From Adiantum capillus-veneris (lineage: Eukaryota > Streptophyta > Polypodiopsida > Polypodiales > Pteridaceae): a stretch of DNA of 60,000 bases. Shown in pieces: positions 11,641-24,060 of this stretch. Under the pieces are notes generated by a model. The model was not told the DNA's origin. It did no database searches and saw nothing but the letters and a program-made list of their open reading frames with translations. The stretch's first letter is position 1. Each line of letters starts with the position of its first letter. The translations under genes and the position numbers were made by a program. The DNA lies in the NCBI GenBank assembly GCA_014529385.2, contig CM043966.1:36498739-36558738 (forward strand). Reading direction: 5' to 3'.

Positions 11641-12990
11641 AATGGAACTTCCAAACTTGCAATTGATAAAGAACAAGTTTGTTGAGAGGGTTTGGATGAA
11701 AGGTCATTAGAGTGAAGGACTATATAGGTATATTGACGGTAGTAAGGTCAACCTTTATAGGTGTTCAGAGCCATACCTAGAAGAGCTGACAGATTACAAG
11801 CTCTTATATGTCTATACATATGGAATTGACTATCCATGTAAATCTATTTTTGTTGACAAGTCTGGACGAGAATACAAAGCTGTAGAAAACACAATCCATG
11901 GATTGCATTAGACATAGGTGGATATTTGGTCAATGAAGAACCACAAATACCTCCACCAAACATGAGAATTTCTATGAGAATTCCAAAAGGGGAGACACCT
12001 GGATTCCCTTCTAGAGCAATAACAAGAGATGAAGTGATCACAGAGATGGCAGACATTCCTTCTCAAGGACCAATCTCCAAGAGAATGACAAATCCCTTTG
12101 AAGAAGAACCTAGGCATAGTAGAAGGTCTGAAGCGAGAGAAGGATTGGGAGAGTCTATGGTCAAAATTGTGGACAATTGGTGAGTTAGACCATCCTAGAT
12201 CCAAAAATGGGTAAACAAAAATACATCGGAGATAAAGATCCGAGAGATCACGTAGAGGCTTTCAAAAGAGTAATTAAAGCAGAGGAAGTTTTGGATTTGG
12301 CAACACAGTTTGTGGGATTTGGAATAATTTTGGAAGATGACGCGGCTACATGGTTTGACTTAGTGGAACGATGTGATTTTGAGACTCTAGACAAGCTGTT
12401 TGAGGAATTCATAGAAGAATTCTCACAAAAAGGCATAGCTCACAATACGGTCTCACAAATTCATAGATTCAAACAAAAAGAGGGTGAATCAGTACGCAAA
12501 GCGGCATTACGACTTAAGCGATATGTCAAGTTTTGCTCAAGAGCGGAACTTTCTGTGCAAGAATGGTTAATGCTAATCTTTATCTAGAAAATGATATATG
12601 CGGATCTTTAAAAGGATCTTCATATGATAAGGAGATTGACGCTAAACAAATTGATCAAAGAAGCTCTTTTTTTGGTGGGGATAACTATGAGGAATATAAA
12701 GAAAAGGATTGTAATAGTCAAGAGGAATACAGATAAGTGAGTTCATTGCAAAACTAGTGGCACCTATCGATCAAGAAAAGTTTATCAATGAAATGGTCAA
12801 GAGGTTAACCCGGGGATTCACTCTATATACAAAATGGGACGCCACCTGCGAGCGGATAACTTTGATAAAAACCCTATATACGACTCATATTAGGGAATAT
12901 GACCCCTCTTTTTATGCTTATACGACAATCATTGAAGAAAACTATCATACCCCTATCTTACATATGAAATTTAGGTCTCACATTGTCTAA
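11641..12990 (+). pseudogene. gag remnant of the pol-less element
   Basis: Gag is the structural protein that packages element RNA. Pieces in different frames read as one gag: an N-terminal part (11641-11910, containing LYRYIDGSKVNLYRCSEPYL and DKSGREYKAVENTIHGLH), a Pro-rich linker (11926-12183), and a retrotransposon gag core (12207-12587). The core has the usual helical pattern: DPRDHVEAFKRV, then DDAATWFDLV, then FEEFIEEFSQKG, then FKQKEGESVRKAALRLKRYV. A further fragment runs to 12990. Frames change several times and stops interrupt, so it is not functional as it stands. No zinc knuckle was seen. Confidence 0.75.
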
Positions 12991-13954
12991 CTGAGTAAAA
13001 CTAGTCAAAGAGTGTATAGCATAGTGATTGGCAACGTACTAAGGAACCACTTCTATTGATAACTAGATGTATCCTCAATGTGTCTTAGTTTTACTTTCAA
13101 ACTATGTGTCCAATCAACCTACACTCTAGCTACTTGTCCAATTCTGACCCATCCAAAGCTGGTGTAAATCAACCCTTGACCTGCTTCAAATCAGCCCTTA
13201 TCTATGACCGGATTGATGCAAAATTTGAGGTGTGACCTGATAAAAAATTTCCCCTAAATTCATATGAGTTCTAGTTCACATCGGCGACCAATCGTCACAA
13301 GTAATCAACCCGTCTTAGGTCCCCCCTCCCACATAAATATGATACCCCCATCCCTTATTTTTAAGCTTGGGGGATAAATTATTCGGGGCTTGCCCCTAAC
13401 TTATACGCTTATGTAACTTGTAAAAAAACCCGCCTCCCCTGCACTTACGTGGTGCGGTAAGTTTTCCATGGTGAATCTCCCGGGGAGGTTAACTCCTCTT
13501 GTAACGTCTAATCCAAGGGAGCTTAAGTGGTGTAGATTTGAGGAAAAATGGACAAACCATACGAGGAAAGAGTGTTACTATGGAATGTAATATGCTAGGG
13601 AGAGGTATGTACAACTTGGTCCAATAGCACCTACTCCATCGAGATTTTTTCCCAGGGAATGCACTAGGTCAGTAGGAGTTTCAAGACCACAACATATATA
13701 AGAAGAGCTCCTCAACCACAGATAGATTGTTACAAAAGTGGTAACAACCAATTGGTCAAACAATGTCGTCAGACAGAGATCACTCAAGTGAATTCCTATT
13801 GTCTTGATTCTTGAATGTGGTTCAATTACTTGATCCCTGACTGTTCAAAAAATTTAACCAAGTTAGAAACATCACAACAAATGTCTCAAGAATCATTTAG
13901 CTACTCAGTAGCTCAAAAAATAAAAATGTCATACCTGTTCAAGTAGTTACAAGA
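12991..13954 (+). other. Internal element sequence, nothing recognised
   Basis: No coding domain is visible. 13320-13530 is unusually C/G-homopolymer-rich and unlike the flanking coding remnants; it may be a small later insertion. Confidence 0.45.
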
Positions 13955-16244
13955 GTGCAAGCTCAAAAGGAACCTGAGAAGAAGCAAGAGACAAAGAAAA
14001 CAGAAACTAACATGAGTCTAGAGAGGGGTGAACCAAAGATTGATGCACCTAGTCAAAAAACCAAGAGCAAACAAAATAGTTGGAAAGCTAGAAAGGGTAG
14101 GATGAAAGCACTGAGGAAACGAGAGCAGACATCCCTAGCTGAGGAGCCTACCCAAGATAAAGAGAAGATAAGACTACATGAGTAAAGGGTTGCACCTTCT
14201 CTTATGTAGACATCTGAACCTCCAAAAGAACCATCCAAAGAAGAGAAATCAAGAAGTGCTAGTTCGGAAGGATCATTATTGGTCAAGAAGGCTAATGAGC
14301 CATTAGATGCCCTCCTAAAAGCCTATGAAACACGGCTCAAAAACAACCAAACCCAAGAACAGAGGTGGATGGCATATCCCTATGTAGAGCTCGAAAAGGA
14401 AAGTCCTGAAATGTGTCAAAAAATGACTTGAACATCCCCAACTTTACTAGAACCACAAGCTGGAAAACCTGAGGATGTGATCCTTGTCCCACCTACACCA
14501 GTAATCCCACAAAGCCATTAACAAAAAGAGCTAGATTTTAGTCACTCACAAGCACAGACCAAAGCTCAAGAACTTAGAATTAGAACCAAGGATAGTGTTG
14601 AATACCATGGATGACCCTTCTAAGGGATTTTACATAGCTATACCTGACAGTTGTAAATAAATAGATGGTCTTGAATAAATGTGGAAAGAAGTCACAGAGG
14701 CCAATGAAACAAGTGAGATAAGCCGACGAGTAAACCAAACGGGTGATAGAAGAGGAGTGTCTCTTCCACCAATAGAAGAATTTGAGGCTGGATCTCAAAT
14801 GAATCTAGAAGTGGAATTGTATTGGGGAGACAAAGGATCTCTACAGTCTATGGAACAATCAACCCCATTTGCTAAGTACGAGGCTAAGTCAGATGTTGTT
14901 GCAATCCCATCATAGAGACTGTCTCCCAACAAGGTCTTTGATTTGAAAGGGCTAATACAAATTTTGTCGACACCAGTCAACTGTACAATAACATTAGCTA
15001 GGCTACTCAAAATATGACCAAACATGTGGGCTACTATGAGAAAATTCCTAGAGAAATTTGGTATTAAAAAACCAATGACTCAAATTGAGGAAGGGATCAA
15101 AGAGCTGGAAATGCCTCATCTCAACACAAGACCGGTACCTCTGAACAAAGTAGGGGAATACTATGAGGGAGAAGATGAGAACACCACTCTTCCTGTGGAA
15201 TATCAAAGTGTAAAAGCCATGGAAATCCTTGATAGTGGAACTAGTCTTGCCATTGCAACAAAAGAGATCTGGAAAAAAATGGAGAAAACCAACAGTGAGG
15301 GCTACAAGGATGAAACTGTAGCTTGTAGACAGACACATGGAAAGGCCCATATGATTGCTAGAAAAATTAGTTGTTAGAAATTTTGTCATTGAATATGAGA
15401 AAACCTTTGCTATTGGTAACTTTGGCAAGAAGAAAAACTATGATATCATTCTAGAAAGACCATTCATGAGACAACTGAAAATGGTCCAAGATTGGGGTTA
15501 TGACCAAATCTACCCGATACATATGGAAACCACGACAAGAATAAATTTGAAGGACCATAGTTACAAAGATGTGACAAGAACCCCAATAGAAGAGTTTGAT
15601 TTTGCTATTGTAGCAGGATCAGAACTTCTAGCATGGTTGGGTAAGCCTAAAGAACAGTGGATGTGTGGATCTCACAATGGGGAAGCTTAAAGCGAGAGGA
15701 GTGTAATTTAGAAAGGGAAATTTAAAATAAGAATTATATCCCAAAAACCTTTCCTGAGGAAGCTTTAGAGCCACTCAAACGGGAACCCATCTTGGCTACT
15801 CTGAAGGTGTGTGCTATTCAAGATGGTCCGACAACAAAGTTTTGTGATGAAGATGGCTATGATGTCATTCCTTATTTTCTAGTGAGTATGATACAAGAAA
15901 ATGAATACAAAGAAGAAGATGAGTTCTATGACTCTGTAGAACACTTAGAGCTTCAAGAAGATGCCGACATTGGAAATCTCGACAACCTAGCAAGTGACAT
16001 AAAAGACACTTTAACTAATGTCCACATCAAAGGCCCAAGAACCAGTGTCACCACTACAAGAATAAAGTGCATCAAAAATGGATTCCAAAATCCTCGATGG
16101 AAACATAACTGCAACAAACATCCTCATACGTGGCTCCTATACATGAAGAGAAAAATCGACCAAGAAGAACACAACCATGTCAACGAGCTAACAACGCGCT
16201 ATCAAGTGGATAAAAAAGTCATCCGAGAAACAACAACCCAATAG
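13955..16244 (+). pseudogene. Protease and linker remnant of the pol-less element
   Basis: A Lys/Glu-rich linker (13955-14185) precedes a retroviral-type aspartic protease region (15024-15690). The catalytic triad DSG is at 15231-15239 in the context ILDSGTSLAIATKEIW, followed by a frameshift. The conserved protease end then reads YDIILERPFMRQLKMVQDWG, where plant relatives usually have G in place of the E after IIL. A charged tail (15792-16244, EENEYKEEDEFYDSVEHLEL-like) continues without reaching a reverse transcriptase. The protease normally cleaves Gag; this copy is broken by stops and frame changes. Confidence 0.7.
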
Positions 16245-19165
16245 CAAGCAAACAATAACTTTCCATAACCAGCCAAACCACAAAGGGAAAGGGCTAGAAT
16301 GAAACCTTGCTAAGGATAACAGTGATAGTGATCATTCTTAAGGCATTTCCTGCCAAAAACTCAGGTCGTCACCATCACTAGCAGCTTCCATAACAACCAA
16401 AGAAGGCCAAAAGAAAAGAATAACAAGCCAGAACCAAAAAGTTTGACAAATCTAGATACCAAAGAGCTAGCTTGGCCAAAATCAGGTATGGATCAATAAG
16501 ACAAAGATCTCTAATGAAAAATCACAAGATCCAAAACCAAAAGGAGAAAAGTCAAAGTCTGTAAAAGAATCTAGGAAAAGCACAAAGTCGCAAGCTTTCG
16601 CAACTCAAATTTGGGTTCTAAAGAAGTTTCTTCAAGCATTGAGAGGTGAAGAGTTTATTTGGATTCCAAAACAAATAAAGCATCAACTCCCAAAGTCTAA
16701 ATCTCATCCCCAACCAAGAGTACGAGGGCTGAAGTAAAGACCATTGTAGACTCACACAAAGACAAGATGGATCCCAAAGAAGTCTCCTCAAACACAAACA
16801 AAGCAAGGCCAAGTATGGGTTCCCAAACGAGCAAATCAATGAAACAACCAGTAATCACGAAGAAGTGGGTCCCAAAGGAAACCAATAAAACTACTATCAC
16901 TGCACCGTCGCTTGAATTCTTTCAATTACTCCTACGATTACAATACGAATAGAAGAGAGAAAGGTGTTCACTTCAAGCCAGAACCCATTGCTAAGGAACA
17001 ATGCCAAATACGACAACCAACCACAAGGCTAAAATGGATCCCAAAGAAGCATCAACAGATAAATGAGACTCGTCAGCAAATGCCAATAAGCAAATTTCTT
17101 ATACCCACATCTTGCACAACATAAATTTTTCCATGCATTGATTGTGTATGCATAATAGGGCTACATTACAAGGCCTGCATAGGCACAATTTTTAATTTCC
17201 CAAGCACAACACATACCCTTGGCGATACCCTGTTGTCAAGGAGGACTCCAAATAGGAGGGGGGGAGGCATTCTAAATGCGGACCTAATATTATGAATATT
17301 AGAGGGCAATGTTTTGTGAGATGCATTGAATTTTTTTGTTTGATTGTGATGATTTTTTGACAAAATTCAGAGTATATGCCCTCATAGTAGCATTACAAGA
17401 GGATACGGGGACCAAAACCATAAATGAGCCCCTAGGGACATGTGTATAGTGTACATAATGTTTAGAATTCTATTCAAATGATTTTGCTTTTTGTTGAGTT
17501 TATTTTTGGTTTTATTTAAATATTTTTTTGAGGTTTTCTTGAAAAAATAAGAAGAGAAAATTAGGGGAAATTTTATAATCCAAATGACGAACATACTGGA
17601 GAGATACCAAGCAGTACAAAGAGAAGCAGGTATAGGAAAATGATGAAACTTCATGAGGTATGCCTCAAAATCCATATGCACAATGGATAATGTCAGAGGT
17701 AAGAAAAGAATGTTGATTAGTCTTCAACACCAACATGAGGCAAAAAATGAATGAGGATGGTCATTAAACTCTAGGCCAGACTACAAGGACAAAGAAAGTT
17801 GGTGATGCGACTAAACAAAAGCACCCATCAAGTGTAAAGTTGCATATCGAACACTTCATGCGACTACAAGGCCGTATACAAGAAGTAGATATTTAATTAT
17901 ACTATAAATCTCCTATCTTGTATGTGACTTAATGAAGCCTAGCAAACAAAAGGGATTAACAATACTGACAAGCACAAAAGGTGGAAATATTTTAGTCATC
18001 TTTTGTGATAGATATATGCAGGGGCAACTAGGGATCAACCTGGTATCATCATTGGTTCTACATGTGTTTGGCAGCCAAAAGGTGCTAGAGATGCCCATCA
18101 TCCTTTCTCGAGATTGAAATCCAAATGTTAGCTTGTAAAGCCAAATACAAGTCCAAATCAAGCCAAACTTTGTCAGGAGGCTATGAATAAAGTTTTAAGC
18201 TAAGGGTTATTTATTTTATTTTAATTTTTTAAAAACAAAAATAGAAGTCCAACACCTAGCCAAAGAAGTAATTTTTCAAATCTGAAGCCAGGATAGCCAC
18301 CTACATACCTTGTGCAACATGTATATGAGCTTTGGAGACAAATGGACCATGATAACTCATAGATGGTCATCTATCTCGAATGATGTTAGATAAAGACCAT
18401 TTGATGCAGGTTACTAACTTGGGGAACTAATGGGGGTTTGTTGGGCTTTTAATAAAGTCATATATCAATTAGAAGTAGTATAATGATTAGCTAACAGTGA
18501 AAAATGCATCTTTGATTATCTTGATGCAGGAAGAAAGGAGTCACTAACGAAGAAGAGCAAACATAAGTGGTAGACAAACCAACCTTTACAAGGTTACATA
18601 TCTTGTCCTTGACAATGTGGATTGAATATTGGACATGGGTTGTGAACCTCAAATCAAAAATCATCTCCGAGATTTGCCTTGATAGACAAGATTTGTATTG
18701 GAGTGCAACTTGGCCTAAAGAAGTTGAAGGTTTAGCCACAAATTCTAGATAATCTCTACAAAGTTGTATTTAGCTCACAAGATCTGAAAGGCAATCATTC
18801 AATTCTAGAGATTGTAGAAGTTGTTTTTGAGAATGAGAAATACTCAAATTGACAGATTTGTAGGAGCAAGCGATGGATGGAACTTTATATATCCATGGTG
18901 ATAAGAGTCAACCTGAACAAGATTGGGTTCTTTCTAAATTTAGATCTGGAAATAACCATATAATGTTAGCAACAAATGTTGCATCTTGGGCATGGACGTG
19001 AAGAACAAAATTTCGTCATCAATTATAATTTTCATGGATCATAGCTCTTATGTGGTTTGACAAAAGCACAAGCAATGGAGCACAAGAAAGCAAAACGACA
19101 ACAAAGACTACACCGACATTGACAACCAGGTCATGTCAAGGATGACATGAACTTAGAGGAGGAAG
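16245..19165 (+). other. 3' internal region, no pol recognised
   Basis: I looked for reverse transcriptase (Y/FxDD), RNase H and integrase (HHCC, DDE) signatures and found none. 16250-17110 keeps a repetitive Lys/Pro-rich character (repeated WVPKE/WIPKK-like phrases) and may be tail of the same polyprotein. The last bases (AGAGGAGGAAG) serve as the polypurine tract. Confidence 0.55.
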
Positions 19166-20102
19166 TGTTGACCCGTGGGTAATAACTCAACAAAGCCTTA
19201 TTTTTTGAGAGTTAGGAAATGCTATGGATTATGGTTAAAAACATCATTTGTAATGAGTATCTAGTCTAGTTGCAGAAGTCGAGGTGCAATGGCACTTCCA
19301 GATTGTACATACAAAACCATTTTACCCCTTGAACTCTATTTTAAGGTTTATCCTATGGTAGCCTTAGTATATAAGGTACCTAGGTCATTTTGTAGGAGAA
19401 CTTTTATCATAATCTAAGTTTCAAGCTGTCGTCGCTTGTGTGTGAGAGAGGAAGAGAGAGAGAGCGTGAGCTTCATCTTGGTGCTACTCCCCACTCGTTC
19501 ATCACATTGAAGATCCGACTACACCATCGTGATAGGCTTGGTAAGAGCTACACATCAATGCCAAGCTTTCCTCACGGAACAGAGCACACAAGCTGATGCA
19601 TCTACGAGATATTCGTGGTCGTAATTGTATCAAACAATGTCTATTTTTTTCTTGCCAAGTGGTCATTAGAATTGTGGCGACATAAGCTAGACATAGGTTT
19701 TCGTAAAGTTCAGTTTTGGGAACTTCAAAAAATTGGTTGTCTTCATATGCTTTTTTCGCAAATGGGTCTAGAGTGAGGGTTTTGAGTGTAGAGGCTTTGG
19801 GACAAGTGTATCCTAGTGAGGGGATGGTGTTCCTTAAGTTTCATATGATTCTGGTATGGTTTGGTGAGTTTCCTTTTGTTTGTGTGTATGCGGGTTGAGT
19901 GGTGTAGTTGAGAGCAGTGAGATTCTAGATTGTGGTTTAGTTAGCCTTCCAGATTGTTGTATGTGTGGGATGGTCTCAGCTTGACAAGATAAAGAGATTG
20001 CCTCCATGCACCTATTGTGTCATCTATGTCCTTGATTGACATTATATTGATCTAGGTTGTGTTGCATGCACTTTACAAGTGTTGTGATTTGCTCCCACAA
20101 TA
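19166..20102 (+). repeat. 3' LTR of the pol-less element
   Basis: It starts TGTTGACCCGTGGGT and ends CACAATA just before the right GAAAG duplication (20103-20107). It is co-linear with the 5' LTR, including the TATATAAGG box and GA tract. The final CA of the 5' copy is TA here, consistent with decay. Confidence 0.9.
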
Positions 20103-20145
20103 GAAAGGCATATAAGGAGCATGGTTAGGTATTTGCTTTCGTAGA

Positions 20146-20997
20146 ATGAGGACATGTCAAATGAGCTTCACGTTTCCACATTACAGGAAAAAACAAAATG
20201 GAGGAATACTATATACAACCAATGATCTTTATGAGGAGTATGGATTGAGCAGGGAGGATGTGCTTCCAAAGGATCTTACAAAAGAAGACCTCCCCGATGA
20301 CCAGTGGATGACAGTTTTCAAGCATCACTACTAGAAGAATGCGAAGATTTACTTGAACCATGTGCAACCAAGATTGGTTGAAGATTGAAGGTTCTTGTTC
20401 CACAAGGTATACCAAGCCTGTCCATCTTGTGGGGAGATCACTCCAAAGTTTGCATGATGCTTTCCTTTCGAGAAATTCCATGTGGCAATAACGATCCCTA
20501 CATGCCATAAGGTCCCATGGGCAAGATTTGGAGAGATTGTACTTAGTATGTGTGCCAACCGCCCGAGAGGGTTGGAGAAAAAGGCCAAAACCTGGCAAAG
20601 GGAAAATGGTGCATCTCATGGAGGCCACCCATAATCTATTAAGAAGCCTCGCCTTATGCAAAGTGATATTAATCTATGTACAAAGGTAGACCCCCCACAA
20701 TGTTAGATAGAGACACCTAACTATGTTACAGACCTAGAAAGTATTGTTGAGAGAGTGTCTCAAACATGTGTAGTTGCTATTGATAGGCTACAAGATTCGA
20801 GAGCATCTCTTTAGCAGAACAAGGAAACTTCGTTGAGAGTGGAGGTTTTTAATGTTCTTGCAAAGTGGATAAAAGATGACATAAAGCACTATGAAGTAGA
20901 TCTTGTAAAACTAAAGTAGGAAAACCCTTGCAATGATGAGGACATCAAAAAGGTGGAGGCTAATTTGGGAGCGAGTCAACACATGATTCACTGACTT
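20146..20997 (+). pseudogene. Single-frame pseudogene of unknown family (about 284 codons)
   Basis: One continuous forward frame reads like protein for some 284 codons with about eight in-frame stops and no frameshift. It includes LYEEYGLSREDVLPKDLTKE, QACPSCGEITPKFA, KFHVAITIPTCHKVPWARFG, ESIVERVSQTCVVAIDRLQD and VLAKWIKDDIKHYEVDLVKL. The two Cys pairs suggest a small zinc-binding segment, followed by a helical, possibly coiled-coil half. Several stops (TGA, TAG, TAA) are one C-to-T change from Arg or Gln codons. It lies just outside the pol-less element. I do not recognise the family; a transposon protein or a host gene fragment are both possible. Confidence 0.5.
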
Positions 20998-21089
20998 GGA
21001 AGCAATGAGGATAGAAGCTAGAGAAAGAGGTTGATCTGCAACAAGTAATTCTTGACATTCGTGCCTTGAGAAGTAGTTTGGGTATTTTT

Positions 21090-21910
21090 GGCAGCTTTTG
21101 GTAGTGTTAATAACTTTTATTTGTTGCTACCTTGGTAGTTCTAATACATTTGGTGGTTTTTGGCACTTCAATTAATTTTTTCAGTATTGGTAAATTCTAG
21201 AGGTTTTAAAATTTTTGGTAGTTTGTTGTATTCATGAAAGCTCTTGGCATTTTTCTAGTATCTATAAATCCTGCTTTGGTAATTCTATCAGTGTTTGGCC
21301 CTCTTGCTTCTGTATGCATATTCTAGGTAGATTGGTAGCTTCAGGTATATTTTTTGAATTTTGTCTATGCTATTTTGATAGTTTTTGTTCATACTCATAT
21401 CTTTTGGGTCTTTTTGGCTCTACTTTCTTTTTTTGATATCTTCTATCATGTTGTTTTTAGACATTTGGTATTTTGGTAGTTTTGGTTGTGTTGCTAGTAC
21501 CACGAAACCCTTATTGGTAGCTTTTGCTAGTTTTCTATTATGCTTTGGTACTTTAGGGCATGGATCTAACAAGGTTGTTCTGGTAGTTTATTTTTGTCTT
21601 GGTGTATTTATAATGATTTTGGTACTAACTGTTAGCTTTTGGTACTATTCTGGTTTCTTCTTTGGTGGTTTATAATTGTTTTCTATCAATGGTGTTTTGG
21701 TGGTATTGGTAGTTTTAGGTAGTTATGGTAGCTTTTGACAATGCTGTTTTGGTGGTTGTTAGGGTTTTAGTTTCTCTCCTTATGTTTTTGCTACTAACTG
21801 GTAGTTCATCATTCTGATTTGGTTCTATTTTTTATAGTTTATGGTTGTCTTTTTTCATTGATGACTTGGTAGTTTTTGGTATTACTTGGTAGTATGATGC
21901 CTTTAGGAGT
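21090..21910 (+). repeat. Degenerate T/G-rich repeat (TTTTGGTAGT-like)
   Basis: Dozens of variants of TTTTGGTAGT and GGTAGCTTTTGGT recur irregularly over 800 bp on one strand. The long hydrophobic frames over 21215-21675 are by-products of this composition. No fixed period is visible by eye. Confidence 0.75.
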
Positions 21911-23154
21911 GCCTGCTAGCTGTTGGGTACTAATTTGGGACTGCTTGTATTGCTATTGATTGGCAACATGTTAAGTATGATATGCTAGAGGCAACATGGA
22001 AGAAAGCACAAGGCCACACCCTCTTTGTGAAGTAGATGATTGCTTATGTTAGGCTGGGGAAGAGATTCGTGTTATATCCTAGCCCCCAAGTTATTGATTT
22101 GGTGGGTATGATCCACGTGTTTGGCATGTGTGTTGCATGTGGTGAGTTATTGGAGTTTCGAGGTTGTTCAAACCTTTATGCTTGTGTGCCGATGGTGCAA
22201 CCAAACTTGGTTCGAGGTAGTAAGCGATGTATGTAAGGCTATGGATGCCTAGAGGTGTGGGACCCATTGCTAAATCGGGTATAAAAGGCTTGGGCAAGCA
22301 AAGGCTAGCAGAAATGTATGCTTAAAGCAATTTTTTAGGTTGGGGAGGCCTCCAAGGCGGGCTAATTGGGATGACAGTCAAGATGCCCGAGACGCTGAGT
22401 TGGCGCTCTAGAATATGGTATCCAAGTTTATGTACGAGCCCATCCAAATGGCTCATCAAACATAGACATGGTCTACAAGATACGACAAGTTAAAGTTAGA
22501 AGGTTTTGCAGATCCCCGACGAACACGGTAGATGGGGAAAGATGGTTAGAGTTGACGTCAGCATATAAGATTGAAGAGCTTAAATTGTGGAGCATGCCAG
22601 TCTTCTCGGATCGCCATTCGGGGCTCTAAAGTGCAAGTTATGGCCATTTGAAAATTTATTGAGGCCAATGAAGATTTGTCGAGGGCCATTTTTGGCATGA
22701 TTTGATAGTCCCACCAGCACACCATTTGGAGAATTCTTATCCTTGCCAGGTTTTTGGGAACAAGTGTGCACTATGTGCAGCCAGCCGGAAGTGATGGTTC
22801 GGCGATTTGATTTAAGTTTGTGGACTTGGAATGGTCAAAGTATGGACGAAATGTTGGGAGTTTGAGACCGGCATGGTGAGTTTCCCTTCGGAATTTATAT
22901 GCTGGTCATTGACTTTTGGAGAGTCGACGGCAAATGCAGGGGAGACGAGCGACCATGAGCCAATTTTGGGCGGTGCCACCATTGAGGCGAGGAAGGTGAT
23001 GATGTGGCCATATTTCCCATGAGGGCGGATGAGTCAAAAAGCGTGCGGGACCGTCCCCCTAATCCTTTTTTTTAAAAAAAGAGACTCCAAGGGAGCAACG
23101 AAGGCACCGCCATTGCCCCTTGAGTGTAAAAGGAGGGGTCAAAAGTTTCTAAAA
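21911..23154. other. Intergenic or decayed element, no gene recognised
   Basis: Short protein-like phrases occur, but no frame is sustained. The stretch may be LTR or leader of the gag remnant that follows, but no second LTR copy is in the window. Confidence 0.4.
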
Positions 23155-23375
23155 TTGAAAAGGAGAAAAAGGCAAAGGGGAAAAGAAAAGGGAGAGGGTG
23201 CGATCTAAGGGAAGAAGAAAGAAAAGAAGAAGGAAGAAGAGAAGGGAAAGAAAGAAGAAGAAGAAAGGAAGACGAAGGAGAAAGAAGAAGAGGAAGGGAA
23301 GAAAAGAAAAGGAGGATCATGACCAGAAAGAAGGAAAGAAAAAGGAAGAAAGGGGAGGATTTTTCGAGCAAAGAG
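23155..23375 (+). repeat. Purine-only tract (A/G-rich, about 200 bp)
   Basis: The plus strand is almost entirely A and G (AAGAAGGAAGAAGAGAAGGG-type), with scattered mirror symmetry. Lys/Arg/Glu-rich frames over it are compositional. Confidence 0.85.
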
Positions 23376-24060
23376 TCCATGCAAAAACCGTGGAAATAGT
23401 CTTCGTCTTCTTCATCTTCTGTCAAGGAAGGGGTGAGTTCAAGTAGGATTTTTTCTCTCTTTTGGATGACGGAGGCTTGAGGGAGTTTGTACATGTGTGC
23501 TTTCGCAATGAAGGTGGGAGGAGAGAGGCTCCACCACATTGATGACACTAGCGAGAGCTATTCAAGTTTTTTTTTCGTGCCCATCGAGGCTCTGCCAACA
23601 AGGCTATTTGTACTTGACTATCTTGAATACAACAAAGGAATTGTTCCCCGCTTTTTGACATTTTTCCCCTTTCTCTGTTGGTTTTGTGCTTGTGTCCGTG
23701 GTGTCGGGTGTTTGTGTAGGCAAGTGTGCCCCCATCAAACAGACAGTGTCTTGTGGAAAAGGGCGGGAAAGGGGCTCTTGGTGTGTGTGGGAAGTTGTGA
23801 AATGTTTCATGTGGTGCATGTGTGTTGGATCTTGATTTGATACAATGTGGTCGAGTCAAGAGGTGTGCAGGTAGTGGTCTGCTAGTTGGAAAGAGGATTT
23901 TGAAGGTGAATCCTAGTGGATTGGGGTGTTTTGTTTACCCTGAGCTATAGAGAGGCAAATTATTTGTGGTCTAGGTGTGTACCCCCTTCCCCATATCCAT
24001 TTTCTGGTGCCAGAAGCACACTGATTGATCCCATTGGTAAAATAAAGTACAGGTTTTTGT

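Larger units (their letters stand above)
7955..20102 (+). mobile_element. Complete 12.1-kb LTR retroelement without pol
   Basis: Two direct repeats of about 935 bp (7955-8888 and 19166-20102) bound a 10.3-kb internal region, with GAAAG on both sides. A purine tract (AGAGGAGGAAG) sits just before the 3' LTR. The internal region holds a repeated leader (8889-11600), gag remnants (11641-12990) and a charged linker, protease and tail (13955-16244). I see no reverse transcriptase, RNase H or integrase, so it resembles the non-autonomous TR-GAG or LARD classes. By eye the LTRs differ at roughly one base in ten, so the insertion is old. The coding parts carry many stops. No standard primer-binding site was recognised at 8889. 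Confidence 0.85.

Noticed and set aside
21215-21675. Hydrophobic ORFs that look like membrane proteins
   Set aside because: They lie wholly inside the T/G-rich repeat, whose codons (TTT, GGT, TTG) force hydrophobic residues.
23198-23446. Lys/Arg-rich 82-codon ORF
   Set aside because: It covers a purine-only tract; no ATG context, domain or neighbour supports it.
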